Origin: Alteromonas_F sp964429915
Lineage (GTDB): Bacteria > Pseudomonadota > Gammaproteobacteria > Enterobacterales > Alteromonadaceae
Length of the DNA: 64,000 bases
Assembly: GCA_964429915.1 (NCBI GenBank)
Contig: CAYSDZ010000001.1
Location: 176,851 to 240,850, forward strand
Reading direction: 5' to 3'
Shown here: piece by piece, positions 54,164 through 63,465 of the stretch
Layout of the letters: each line of letters begins with the position of its first letter
Numbering within the stretch: position 1 is the stretch's first letter
Program-made: the position numbers and the translations under genes
The notes under the pieces: generated by a model
What the model was told of the DNA's origin: nothing
Seen by the model: only the letters and a program-made list of their open reading frames with translations
The model's database searches: none

Positions 54164-56176
54164 TTAAAGATCGAGGATAACTGCATCATTTTGACCAAAG
54201 ACAAATCGATTTAGCTTGCCACATTGGGCAAAGTGATTTCCAGAACTGTACGGCGTATTAGCTTGTGAAACGTCGCTTTCCCAGCCTTGTCCATTTTTAA
54301 CAAACGCTTTCAGTTCAAACCAACCGTTAACTGTTTTGCTGCAATCCATTTCCACATCAAGCATCCACTGGTGCTGACCCCATACATTCAACGGTTCCTG
54401 ACCATAACCGTCAACTGACACTTGACGAAGTGGGCCCCACTGAGCAGGCCAAACATCAGTCGTCCAATCAAGGGCGCTGCCTTCAGCATTGCTGTTTTGT
54501 CCGTTTTCTAAACCGTACCAGTCCAAGAAGCTGTCGTTTTGCTTCCACGGTGCGGTTGTTTCATTACGCAAGTTATTGTGACGAATAGGGATCGCACATT
54601 CGTAATTGCTAGCAGTACAATTAAGACCTAATGCCGATGAAGCATAGCCGTGATCAAGACCACCACGTACAAACATATCTTGGCCAGAAGATGTTTGTGC
54701 TTCGATAAAGATAACAGTGCGCTGGAAGCCTGTGGTGTCGTTGTCATCATTGTCATTATCATCAATAATTTCACCGATACGCGCTTCATGATGTATGGCC
54801 ACTGCGTCCCATGCTGAAACATTCAAGTTAACGCTTCCATCAGCATTGACTGTTACCGTTTCACCACTACACCGAGAACCATCAGCGCTTAACTCACCTT
54901 TCAACACATTACAGTAAGTACCTTGAGCCATCGAAGTCGGTAATGTTGCATACAAGGTATTGTCTTCTTTGTTGATGGCAACAAATCCTTTGTCTGAGCG
55001 ACCAAATGCAATCTGATTATTACCATTAGACCACCAATCTGTTACTTCAAAGTTATCAGCGGTTGCATTTCTGAACTGCATTGCTCCCGAGATGTACGAC
55101 CATCTGTGTTCACATTTCCAGTTGCTAGCAAAACACTCTAAGTTTCCGTTGTTGTGAACAGGCACTCCAGGCGCTCCTGCATCCGTATCGCCGCGGTAAT
55201 CAAAACTAGACATTACTTTTGGATAACCATACGGATAGGCAAGCATAAACACATTAGCTAAATCGTATAACCTACCGTCTTCAAAGGTGATCACATTACC
55301 GCCACCGCCATGACCACGTTGGTTGTCGTGGTTGTCAACAAAGACCACTGCCAAAGAACTGGGCATAAATCCCCATCCCTCACCGAAATTGCTCAACCAA
55401 GAAAGTTGTCCATTGCGGAAAGTATTGCCTATTTCCACGCTGTATTTAAACTCAGTTACCAAACCATTACCGAAGTATTCATTTGCTGTAACCGCTTCAC
55501 CGCCTTGGTCGATGACTTCTTGAAAGACCAAAGGGTTGCCATTTACTTTACTTAAAATAGCACCTATATCTGAGCTAGGCATGTGCTTAGAAGCATCTAA
55601 ACGAAAACCGGCCACGCCAATGTTAACCAAATCATTTAAGTAGCCTGCAACCGTGTTTTGAACATAGTTGGCATCGGTGTCTAAATCGGCTAACCCGACT
55701 AACTCGCAATTTTGTACTTCAAAACGATTGTTATAGCTACTGATATCACAAGAAGGGTGGAAATCGTTTGGTGAATAAATCGGGTATTGCTTACCGCCAA
55801 ACGTGTTGCCTGCTGTACCATTGCCACTGCCTGCTGCCATATGATTGATCACGGCATCAACATAAATGTCGACTCCCGACGCCTTACAACGCTGCACCAT
55901 GTCAATAAAGGCTGCACGATCACCGCCTCGGCTTACTAATTCATAACTTACCGGCTGGTATCTTGCCCACCACTGAGGAACCGTAATATGTTCATTCGGC
56001 GGTGACACTTGCACTGCTGCATAGCCTTTTGGTCCTAAAAACGTTTCGCACTCAGTCGCGATATCTGGCCAACTCCATTCGAACAAGTGTACAAAGGTAG
56101 TAGGACTCGCGTTAACGGCAACAGAAGAAAGTAATTGGACACCTGCTATTGCTGCAAGCGATGTTCGTTTAAGCAT
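54164..56176 (-). CDS. Secreted chloride-dependent alpha-amylase (GH13, AHA type)
   Basis: 670 residues, close to the about 669-residue precursor of Pseudoalteromonas haloplanktis AHA. Signal peptide 1-23, then PTTFVHLFEWSW. Catalytic Asp194 (GFRLDASKHM), Glu220 (VFQEVIDQGG) and Asp284 (VDNHDNQRGHG) correspond to AHA Asp174, Glu200 and Asp264 by a constant 20; chloride ligands Arg192 and Asn282 are kept. After residue about 475 comes an Asp-rich linker and a 180-residue C-terminal region like the AHA secretion propeptide. It hydrolyses starch outside the cell; products would enter through the adjacent TonB receptor. Confidence 0.95.
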   Translation of the reverse strand: MLKRTSLAAIAGVQLLSSVAVNASPTTFVHLFEWSWPDIATECETFLGPKGYAAVQVSPPNEHITVPQWWARYQPVSYELVSRGGDRAAFIDMVQRCKASGVDIYVDAVINHMAAGSGNGTAGNTFGGKQYPIYSPNDFHPSCDISSYNNRFEVQNCELVGLADLDTDANYVQNTVAGYLNDLVNIGVAGFRLDASKHMPSSDIGAILSKVNGNPLVFQEVIDQGGEAVTANEYFGNGLVTEFKYSVEIGNTFRNGQLSWLSNFGEGWGFMPSSLAVVFVDNHDNQRGHGGGGNVITFEDGRLYDLANVFMLAYPYGYPKVMSSFDYRGDTDAGAPGVPVHNNGNLECFASNWKCEHRWSYISGAMQFRNATADNFEVTDWWSNGNNQIAFGRSDKGFVAINKEDNTLYATLPTSMAQGTYCNVLKGELSADGSRCSGETVTVNADGSVNLNVSAWDAVAIHHEARIGEIIDDNDNDDNDTTGFQRTVIFIEAQTSSGQDMFVRGGLDHGYASSALGLNCTASNYECAIPIRHNNLRNETTAPWKQNDSFLDWYGLENGQNSNAEGSALDWTTDVWPAQWGPLRQVSVDGYGQEPLNVWGQHQWMLDVEMDCSKTVNGWFELKAFVKNGQGWESDVSQANTPYSSGNHFAQCGKLNRFVFGQNDAVILDL

Positions 56177-56245
56177 GACTTGTTACTCACATGTTATATT
56201 TATGGGAGATTTAAGTTAACTTTTAGTTTACATTTTGATCAACAT

Positions 56246-56279
56246 CCATACGTATGCATTTAATTTTGAATACGTATGT
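56246..56279. promoter_or_regulatory. Tandem ATACGTAT operators upstream of the alpha-amylase
   Basis: Two palindromes, CCATACGTATGC (core 56248-56255) and GAATACGTATGT (core 56270-56277), with centres 22 bases apart, two helical turns. They are 70-100 bases before the amylase start and match the site before the TonB receptor. A LacI-type regulator of maltose genes is the likely reader. Confidence 0.6.
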
Positions 56280-56305
56280 AAAAAAGCCAGCGATGAGAGC
56301 TGGCT
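56279..56305 (-). terminator. Rho-independent terminator of gpmA
   Basis: AGCCAGC TCTCATC GCTGGCT followed by T6 in the minus direction, about 35 bases past the gpmA stop. It shields the amylase promoter region from gpmA transcription. Confidence 0.88.
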
Positions 56306-56338
56306 AGAAATGATTTAGACAAAAACAGTCCTGCTGTG

Positions 56339-57085
56339 CTACTTAGCTTTACCCTGATTCGCTACTGCAGCCATTTGTGCTTTAAGCGCATCTTGATCGC
56401 CTAAATACGCTTTTGATAAGGGCTGCATGTTTTCATCCAGCTCATACACCAATGGCACACCCGTAGGTATGTTGAGCTCTAACACTTCATCGTCGCTCAT
56501 ACCATCGAGATATTTTACCAATGCTCGCAAGCTGTTTCCATGTGCAGCAATAATAATGTTCTTGCCACTTTGAATTTCAGGACGGATAACATCGTGCCAG
56601 TAAGGCAAAACACGCTCAATCGTTAATTTCAAGCTTTCCGCTCGCGGCAAAATAGATTTATCAACATTGCCGTAGCGTCTGTCGTGCCCCGGAAAATATT
56701 CGCTGTCTTCATCAATAAGCGGAGGCGGTACATCAAAGCTTCGTCGCCAAATCTTTACCTGCTCATCGCCGTGCTTTGCCGCGGTTTCCGCTTTATCCAA
56801 CCCTGTTAAACCACCGTAATGACGTTCATTTAAGCGCCAATGGCGCTGCACTGGCACATAAAGCTGACCCATTTCTTCCAATGCAAGGTTCAATGTTTTA
56901 ATTGCACGCGTTAATACCGATGTAAAAGCAAGGTCGAATTCGAATCCGGCCTCTTTCATTAAAGCGCCACCGCTTTTTGCTTGGGCAATACCGGTTTCAG
57001 TTAAATTTACATCGTGCCAACCAGTAAATCGGTTTTCTAAATTCCACTGGCTCTCACCGTGTCGAATCAACACTAACTTGTACAT
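56339..57085 (-). CDS. gpmA: 2,3-bisphosphoglycerate-dependent phosphoglycerate mutase
   Basis: 248 residues, the standard length of GpmA. Phosphohistidine motif LVLIRHGESQWN at the N-terminus, FTGWHDVNLTETG, RHWRLNERHYGGLTGL, RSFDVPPP and the second catalytic His in IIAAHGNSLRALVKYL. Interconverts 3- and 2-phosphoglycerate in glycolysis. GAGG ribosome site seven bases before the ATG; own terminator downstream. Confidence 0.97.
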   Translation of the reverse strand: MYKLVLIRHGESQWNLENRFTGWHDVNLTETGIAQAKSGGALMKEAGFEFDLAFTSVLTRAIKTLNLALEEMGQLYVPVQRHWRLNERHYGGLTGLDKAETAAKHGDEQVKIWRRSFDVPPPLIDEDSEYFPGHDRRYGNVDKSILPRAESLKLTIERVLPYWHDVIRPEIQSGKNIIIAAHGNSLRALVKYLDGMSDDEVLELNIPTGVPLVYELDENMQPLSKAYLGDQDALKAQMAAVANQGKAK

Positions 57086-57307
57086 GTTTTGTCCTCTGTA
57101 TTCTGGGTTAAAATAAAGAAAAAGTTGTACTTATAGTCTAACAGTTTTGTCTGATCAGATTTGCTAATTTCGTGCTATTTTCAGAACATTTTTGCCCTGC
57201 GGTTGAAGACGTAGAAAATGTTGCAAATTTGTTATTTATTTCGCTTTTCAAACTTAAAATCATTGTGTTATTTTAAGTTTGCAGCCGTATTAAAATAGCG
57301 TGGATTT

Positions 57308-58276
57308 ATGGCCATTCCTACTATTCGTTTTGCACTACCGCTCGTTATTATGTTCTCAACAAGGCTCATTGCTGCTACAACTTTATTCGAAGACGCGCCT
57401 CAGCATTTAATAGATCAAGCTAAAAAAGAGAACCATGAATACCTGATCAAAGAACTATACTACGCAAAGAACCATAAGTTTATCGTACTTAATCCTGATG
57501 CTTTGCTTCAAGGTACTGACCTCACGATAGATTTATTCTATGGCGAATCAATGACCTTTGCATTTGAGAAAATAAACGAAAAAGAGGCATCTTTACATTG
57601 GTATGGAAAACATCCAGATACAAAAACGTTTTTATTTAAGAAATTTGGGATTACTGAGACTCATCTTTCACTATGGGATCCAATATTCATAAAGCATATC
57701 GAAGAACAACAAACCGTGGGTATTTTTTCGTCACTCTATAATGTCGTTCGAGACGAAAATGACGAAATAAAGTATGAATCTCCTCATTCTTACGAACGCT
57801 TTATCGAAAGAAGAAAAAAAGGCAGTACGATTAAATTACTCACACCGGAAACATTAAGAGCCGCTTACGTCCGTTTCGAAGATGTTGAGAATGACAAAAA
57901 ATATGTTATCAGAGCATTACCTAACACACTCAATGTTCATTACTTAATTGAATACGATGAAAGTAAAGTACTCCCTTTTCTCTTTATTGATTTAGACCAC
58001 TTAAACGAATCTCAAAAACTGATTTATAAAGAACATAAAAGAAAATTTAATGCGTATTTAGTATCTAAAGGCATTGATACTCCTACTCATAAACCTTTGA
58101 GCAATCGAAAAAAGAGGAAATTATTTTATGCAACTGAGCGAAAATCATTACTAGAAACAAACGATCCTAAGGTAAGACAGCGTCAATTAGCACTTATCGC
58201 TCAATTTCGGGATAAATACCCTAAAGAAGTAGAAAAGTTGTTAAGAGAGTTTAATTACGATGGCTTAATTGACTAA
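57308..58276 (+). CDS. Secreted protein of unknown function
   Basis: 322 residues with a signal peptide (MAIPTIRFALPLVIMFSTRLIA-A). No family recognised. The mature part is rich in Lys and Glu, has a central beta-rich portion (HKFIVLNPDALLQGTDLTID) and a basic stretch near the C-terminus (SNRKKRKLFYATERKSLL). AT-rich codon use unlike gpmA. It is followed after nine bases by another small secreted protein, and the pair is probably one operon. Confidence 0.65.
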   Translation: MAIPTIRFALPLVIMFSTRLIAATTLFEDAPQHLIDQAKKENHEYLIKELYYAKNHKFIVLNPDALLQGTDLTIDLFYGESMTFAFEKINEKEASLHWYGKHPDTKTFLFKKFGITETHLSLWDPIFIKHIEEQQTVGIFSSLYNVVRDENDEIKYESPHSYERFIERRKKGSTIKLLTPETLRAAYVRFEDVENDKKYVIRALPNTLNVHYLIEYDESKVLPFLFIDLDHLNESQKLIYKEHKRKFNAYLVSKGIDTPTHKPLSNRKKRKLFYATERKSLLETNDPKVRQRQLALIAQFRDKYPKEVEKLLREFNYDGLID

Positions 58277-58285
58277 GGAATAATC

Positions 58286-58567
58286 ATGAGATTGTTAATT
58301 TTTATTACCGCAATCAGTTTATCTATGAATTTACTTGCAAAAGATACTACTATCAAAATACTTCCTGTGATGAGTAATGATGCGATACAAATACCAGCAG
58401 AACAAGCACTTGAGCGCATGAAATCAGCATACGACCTTCTCCCAATCGCGCGACTAATAGACTTAGAAATACTCAACGGAGGGTCACCTATGCCAATCAG
58501 TTCGATACCGCAAGATAGAGGGATGACTGCTTTTGAGTTCAGTCAGTTATTGAGAGATAAAACCTAG
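58286..58567 (+). CDS. Small exported protein of unknown function
   Basis: 93 residues with a signal peptide (MRLLIFITAISLSMNLLA-K). The mature part has an amphipathic helix (PAEQALERMKSAYDLLP). No family recognised. It lies between the 322-residue secreted protein and a CPBP protease, five bases before the next frame, and could be a substrate or partner of one of them. Confidence 0.6.
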   Translation: MRLLIFITAISLSMNLLAKDTTIKILPVMSNDAIQIPAEQALERMKSAYDLLPIARLIDLEILNGGSPMPISSIPQDRGMTAFEFSQLLRDKT

Positions 58568-58571
58568 CATT

Positions 58572-59153
58572 TTGTTATTTGCCCTCGGTTTCTTCGGGAT
58601 AATATCCGCCATCCCTATAACTTCTCAATTGTTAGCATCTCAATCAGAGCCTTTACCTTTTTCAATAGCGGTAGCACACATCATCAGCGTTGTACAAACA
58701 TCCGTTTTATTATTATTTATGGTTTGGTTGGGCTCCGTTTTTTCCAGAAAAGTAGGGCTAACATCACCCGTTATTTTTGCTCTGGCTTGCTCCGAAAACG
58801 CTTATAAAAAATTAAAGCCGCAAATACTGCCAGCACTAATAGGTGGTGTCGTTATCGGGATACTTATAATGACAATCTCCTCGGTATCCTCCAGTTACCT
58901 TTCTGCTGAATTCCTGTCTGCTGGGGAGAACTTTACCCCACCTTGGTATACTCGCTTATTATACGGCGGTATCACAGAAGAGGTACTTCTTCGCTGGGGC
59001 TTAATGTCATTCTTTGTATGGGCGGGATATCGTTTAACTCAAAAAAATGGCTCTGACATTCGTATACACAACTATATTATTGCCATCATTGTGTCGGCTT
59101 TACTCTTTGGTATTGGCCACTTACCTGCCGCCTTTGCACTGAGTATACTCTAA
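58572..59153 (+). CDS. CPBP-family intramembrane metalloprotease, truncated at the 3' end
   Basis: 193 residues, membrane helices throughout. Motif 1 TEEVLLRWG (EExxxR) and motif 2 FGIGHLPAA (FxxxH) of the CPBP/abi family are present. The frame then stops after FALSIL, while family members run for two more helices, including another His motif, so the protein is cut short. No ATG is available: TTG 58572 or an ATT one codon upstream must be used; the frame is open only from 58554. The truncation point coincides with the end of the opposing peptide gene. Confidence 0.7.
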   Translation: MLFALGFFGIISAIPITSQLLASQSEPLPFSIAVAHIISVVQTSVLLLFMVWLGSVFSRKVGLTSPVIFALACSENAYKKLKPQILPALIGGVVIGILIMTISSVSSSYLSAEFLSAGENFTPPWYTRLLYGGITEEVLLRWGLMSFFVWAGYRLTQKNGSDIRIHNYIIAIIVSALLFGIGHLPAAFALSIL

Positions 59154-59213
59154 ATCGTCTACTTTAATATTTGATTCGTCTTCTATTACTTTTATAGAGA
59201 TATCACCAAGCAT
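59121..59213 (-). CDS. 30-residue peptide, possible RiPP precursor, overlapping the CPBP 3' end
   Basis: ATG 59213 follows the ABC ATPase stop by 13 bases with an excellent AGGGAGAA site, so translation is credible. The peptide starts MLGDISIKVIEDESNIKVDD and ends EYTQCKGGR. Acidic, leader-like first part, then a single Cys and Gly-Gly. The last eight codons lie on the reverse strand of the conserved CPBP motif region, so this C-terminus may not be native; a former longer peptide was probably cut at about 59145. No family recognised. Confidence 0.5.
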   Translation of the reverse strand: MLGDISIKVIEDESNIKVDDLEYTQCKGGR

Positions 59214-59226
59214 ATTATTTTTCTCC

Positions 59227-59901
59227 CTAATTAACTAACGCACCTTGCTCCATTTGAATTTGCCTATGCGCCATATTTGCAGCAATATCACTATGAGTAA
59301 CCATAACAATAGTAGTCCCAAGGGAACTATTAGCACTTTTCAAAATGTCTAAAACTAAATTACCAGTCTTCTCATCTAAATTACCAGTAGGCTCATCAGC
59401 AAGAATAATACTGGGCTTACATGCCATTGTTCTTGCAATTGCAACTCTTTGCTGTTGCCCACCTGAAAGCTGACTAGGATAATGCTCTTTACGAGCTGAC
59501 AACTCTATTTCATCAAGCTCTTTCTCAGCAATTTTTAATCTCTCATTGCGAGCAATCCCCCTATACTTCAGCGGAAGCATTACATTTTCTAATACTGTCA
59601 AATCAGGAATTAAATTAAAGGATTGAAAAACATAACCTAAGTATTCACGTCTATAATCAAGTTTTTGTCTTTGTGAAATATTCGAGATATTAAAGCCATT
59701 GATTTCCAACTTTCCCTCATCAATATCTGAAAATAAACCTATTGCATTCAGTAACGTTGACTTACCCGAACCTGACTTTCCAGTAATCGCTAAAAACTCG
59801 CCCTTATCTACTTCCAAAGAAATATTGTTAAGTGCGGTAGTTTGAATTTTTTTTGTGTAAAAACTCTTGTACACATTTTCTAATCTAATAATTTTATTCA
59901 A
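59227..59901 (-). CDS. ABC transporter ATPase (LolD/MacB type)
   Basis: 224 residues. Walker A GKSGSGKST at 41-49, signature LSGGQQQRVAIARTMA, Walker B IILADEPTGNLDE and the switch His in VMVTHS. It powers the FtsX-type permease two genes upstream. Start overlaps the adaptor stop by eight bases. The set of ATPase, adaptor and FtsX-type permease resembles peptide or macrolide exporters (MacAB class) rather than LolCDE lipoprotein release. Confidence 0.93.
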   Translation of the reverse strand: MNKIIRLENVYKSFYTKKIQTTALNNISLEVDKGEFLAITGKSGSGKSTLLNAIGLFSDIDEGKLEINGFNISNISQRQKLDYRREYLGYVFQSFNLIPDLTVLENVMLPLKYRGIARNERLKIAEKELDEIELSARKEHYPSQLSGGQQQRVAIARTMACKPSIILADEPTGNLDEKTGNLVLDILKSANSSLGTTIVMVTHSDIAANMAHRQIQMEQGALVN

Positions 59902-61141
59902 TGTATAACTCCTCTTTGTATTTTTTATTCCAATCCAAAACTATTAGTTGCCGTCCAATCATTCGAGGTTCATCAATCAAAATTCGTTTACCATGTTGAC
60001 TTTTTATAGAAATAAGAGTTTTTACAGCCTTAGACTGATCATTTGCCAATAAATAAATAAAATTTGCATTATTTTCCCGAAAGGTTGAGTCAATCGGGAT
60101 TGTAGGTAAAAGCTCAGTTGTATTTTCTTTTATTTCAATTTCTATTGATTGACCAACTTTTACGTTCTTTTTCAGGGCTTCTCCATTGGACACTTTAAAG
60201 TGTATTTTAAACTTTCCATTCTTCACTAGAGGAAAAACTTTGAGGGTAGTTAACCCAATGTTTCTATTATCCAGCTTGCCTACAGCTTCTAGACTTTCCG
60301 ACACTCTATCTAGGTAAAATTCACTAAGCTCCACTTCTACAACAAAGTCATCAATAACATCTATGGAGGCAAACTCTTCTTTAGGGTGTATCTGTTGTCC
60401 ATAATCGATATCAAATCCAGACAAGTTTCCTGATATAGGAGCTTTAATAACAAGTTGCCGCTCGCTTTCCTGCAATTTGTGCAGTAGTTCATTCAATAAG
60501 CTTATAGTTTCGCTAATTTCTTTTAATTGAGATGACAATTGTAGGTTTTGCGATTCATAATAATCATGAAGTACTTTTTTCTTTGAGTTCCATCTCGATA
60601 AATTATCTTCAATGTCTTTAATTTCAGCTTCTTGAATAAGGTGTTGAGTCAATAGTTCTAACTTTTGTTTTAACTCTCTATTTAGTACGTTGAAATTGAA
60701 GCTAGCATCTTCCAACGACAACTTTGATGACATTAGCTCCCTTCGTAAATTCAATCGCATATTCTTTAAATTACTAATTTGTTCAGAGATATGTGCAATT
60801 TTCTCTGTTAGTTTCAGAATATAATCATAGTTTTCCAACTCTAATAATATGTCATTCTTTTTTACAAAAGAGTTCTCTGCATTTAAATAAGATTTAACCC
60901 GGCCACCTATATCAGATGAAAGCTTGATTGACTTTCTAGGCTTAATAACCCCCACTGCCGTAATTTTGGGAATAGTACTACTAATTTTAACAATATCTAA
61001 CTCATCCTTATATACAGTTGAAATTGTCCCATCAGTTTGTAGGCTAATAACCGCAGTAAGTAATAAAAAAGTAAGTAACCCAACAGCTATTTTATATTTA
61101 TTACGCTGAGGCTGTGATATTACGGTATCCATAACGTTCAT
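59894..61141 (-). CDS. HlyD/MacA-type periplasmic adaptor protein
   Basis: 415 residues. One N-terminal membrane helix (IAVGLLTFLLLTAVI), a lipoyl-like half (KSIKLSSDIGGRVKSYL), a long coiled-coil hairpin about 100-225 rich in Leu, Glu and Lys, the returning half (LVIKAPISGNLSGFDIDYGQ) and a beta-barrel domain. It would link the inner-membrane permease to an outer-membrane channel such as TolC. It overlaps the permease stop by four bases (ATGA). Confidence 0.9.
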   Translation of the reverse strand: MNVMDTVISQPQRNKYKIAVGLLTFLLLTAVISLQTDGTISTVYKDELDIVKISSTIPKITAVGVIKPRKSIKLSSDIGGRVKSYLNAENSFVKKNDILLELENYDYILKLTEKIAHISEQISNLKNMRLNLRRELMSSKLSLEDASFNFNVLNRELKQKLELLTQHLIQEAEIKDIEDNLSRWNSKKKVLHDYYESQNLQLSSQLKEISETISLLNELLHKLQESERQLVIKAPISGNLSGFDIDYGQQIHPKEEFASIDVIDDFVVEVELSEFYLDRVSESLEAVGKLDNRNIGLTTLKVFPLVKNGKFKIHFKVSNGEALKKNVKVGQSIEIEIKENTTELLPTIPIDSTFRENNANFIYLLANDQSKAVKTLISIKSQHGKRILIDEPRMIGRQLIVLDWNKKYKEELYIE

Positions 61142-63450
61142 TCTTCGGCTAGATACTTTTGACTAACAACAGCAAAACATAAAATTGTAAGTAATAAGAA
61201 CAGAAGTGCTACAACTAAGGCAGATAAAGAATAATGAGCAGCATTAAAAGTAATCCCTTCAATAGAAAATAGCTCTTTTTCAATTGCTATATAGCCACTG
61301 AATACCCCAGCAAAAGCTGACAACACATAAACATATATATTTTTCTTAAACACAAAAGAAAATATAGAAAACAAATCAGCTCCAAGTTGTTTCATTATGA
61401 GCAGCGAATCGCTGTGTTTTTCTACATCAATCAATGCATTGGCTATAGTGTTAAATGATATTAAAAGAATATTTAGTATCACAATACAAAGTAAATAAAA
61501 TACAAGTCGCGTTAGATCAGAAAACTCAGCTTGAAGGCCTTTTAAAGCAGAAATAGTATCTAATTGATTAGTTATTCGAAGATTATCGATAAGATCTGTA
61601 TTCGTGTTCAACAGCAAAGATTTCGCTTTTTTCTCGTCAATCACGATTATGACTGGATCGAAGCTTGTTTTCGCTTTACCTAAATAAAAGTTACTTACTA
61701 CTTTGATAATTTCTATTTCTTTCTCACCATCACCAAAATCAGCGTAAAAAGGATAATCAAGTATCTGTTCTAAACCAATATTTTCGAACAAGTTAACAAA
61801 CTCCTTAGTTACAATAACTCTGACTTTTTCATCAGAATAAGTGGAATTTGCGCCCAAAACATAGTGTTTAGATTTTATTTCTGTCAACCCCAAAACTTCA
61901 GAAAACATTTCTCCAGCATAGAAATAGTTAATAGGCGTGAGCTTTTCTTCCACACTTTGTTGTGATGTTGTTAATGTAATATAATTCGCAGATTTATCAA
62001 AAGGCTGCCAACTTGAAACTTCTGATAAATTACCATGTTTAGCGTTAATTGCATCCCTTAAAGCAGTAGCTCTTTTATCTCCTACTCCACCTAACTTTGA
62101 GTAATGGATATCCTCTAGCACATATCCAAAGTCTGCCTTTTTTGAAGAAAACAACTCAAATGTTATTCCTACTGAAACGAATATGATTAGAGAAGTAATC
62201 AACATTTGAACAAACATTGCAAATTGAGTTAGCCAGATAGATTTCAAGCTCGCAGATCGGGAAATACTACCTTTTTGCTGTAACGACACAACTCTTGTAA
62301 CAACTATAGAAATAGTTGATACAAACACCAAAATCAGGGCTGCTACAATAAATGTTGATATTGAATAAAGCCCCTTTGAATTAACAACAGTCAATAAAAC
62401 AAACTCTTGAGAAAAAGTGGCTAATACAAAATGAAAAAATACAATAGACAAAATAGCAGCTATAAACACAGTTATTTTGGAATCAAACAAAGCATCAAGT
62501 ATGATCTGGTTTCGGCTACCTCCAATACTCAACAAAGTTTTAGTTCGTTCCATTTTAGATACTTGTAGAGATGTTATTGAGTTAACAAATCCAATCCATC
62601 CCAAAATAAAAGAAAACAAACACACACCATAAACTAAATAAAGCGTAGATTTTGAAAAACTGAATCCAATTGCATCTGGAAACTCCATGTCATAATGTAA
62701 ATTTGCTATATTCCTTTTGGTTAAATGTATGAACGACTCTGGAGTAAATGGTGCTCCCGGAATTTGAGGAGCATTCATCTGAACAACTTCATTTAAATCT
62801 AGTTTTTCAGGAGCTATTAATTCAATGAACAAATGAAGGTGTGTGTCATACCAGTCACCATAGCTTTTCTGAATATCTAAACTAAATATCGCATCAAAAG
62901 AGACGATAACATCTGGTGCTAATGATAAGCTTTTGTCAATTTCGATAACTTTTTCAATTTTAAATATCCCCATGTTCCCCAATTTCAGAGTTTCACCGAC
63001 TAAAGAACTTGGCTCTTTAGAAATTTGACTTGCAAAATTTTTGGATAAATACACTGAACTATCTTTTACTGGCTCCATATGCTCAGGGATCAATTGCAGC
63101 ATACTTTGAGCGCTATCATTCATAGCAAAGACTTCTACAGCTTTAACCTCTTTTTCTTTATGGAGTGCAGTTAAATTCACTCTCTTCATTTGACCAATGT
63201 TTTGAACATATTCATTTTTCATGAGTTGAGGAACTAGTGCTGCAGGAGCTTCAGAGCTACGGACTTTATTTCCATCTGGTAAATTAAATACAGTTTCTAT
63301 CTTGTATATGTTTTTACTTATTACCTTATTAACTGAAGTATCTGCAATAAAAAACGCTAACATCAGCCCTAAGAGGACCGTACCCAATGACAGAGAAAAA
63401 ATTCCCGTTATAGTAGATAAATACTTGCTAGTATTTAACGATTGAAACAT
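61138..63450 (-). CDS. FtsX-like ABC transporter permease
   Basis: 770 residues. Eight or more membrane helices: one at the N-terminus, a central cluster (LVYGVCLFSFILGWIGFVN, IVFFHFVLA), a second half starting near residue 415 (FVQMLITSLIIFVSVGITF) and a C-terminal set ending in VVALLFLLLTILCFAVV. Two large extracytoplasmic domains separate them: a duplicated FtsX layout as in MacB-like/YbbP permeases. It follows the HExxH gene by 15 bases. Codon use is AT-rich. Confidence 0.88.
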   Translation of the reverse strand: MFQSLNTSKYLSTITGIFSLSLGTVLLGLMLAFFIADTSVNKVISKNIYKIETVFNLPDGNKVRSSEAPAALVPQLMKNEYVQNIGQMKRVNLTALHKEKEVKAVEVFAMNDSAQSMLQLIPEHMEPVKDSSVYLSKNFASQISKEPSSLVGETLKLGNMGIFKIEKVIEIDKSLSLAPDVIVSFDAIFSLDIQKSYGDWYDTHLHLFIELIAPEKLDLNEVVQMNAPQIPGAPFTPESFIHLTKRNIANLHYDMEFPDAIGFSFSKSTLYLVYGVCLFSFILGWIGFVNSITSLQVSKMERTKTLLSIGGSRNQIILDALFDSKITVFIAAILSIVFFHFVLATFSQEFVLLTVVNSKGLYSISTFIVAALILVFVSTISIVVTRVVSLQQKGSISRSASLKSIWLTQFAMFVQMLITSLIIFVSVGITFELFSSKKADFGYVLEDIHYSKLGGVGDKRATALRDAINAKHGNLSEVSSWQPFDKSANYITLTTSQQSVEEKLTPINYFYAGEMFSEVLGLTEIKSKHYVLGANSTYSDEKVRVIVTKEFVNLFENIGLEQILDYPFYADFGDGEKEIEIIKVVSNFYLGKAKTSFDPVIIVIDEKKAKSLLLNTNTDLIDNLRITNQLDTISALKGLQAEFSDLTRLVFYLLCIVILNILLISFNTIANALIDVEKHSDSLLIMKQLGADLFSIFSFVFKKNIYVYVLSAFAGVFSGYIAIEKELFSIEGITFNAAHYSLSALVVALLFLLLTILCFAVVSQKYLAEE

Positions 63451-63465
63451 CTTGACATCCTATTT

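Noticed and set aside
61138..63450. LolC/LolE lipoprotein release permease
   Set aside because: The protein is about twice the LolC length with a duplicated FtsX layout and is coupled to an HlyD-type adaptor, which LolCDE lacks.
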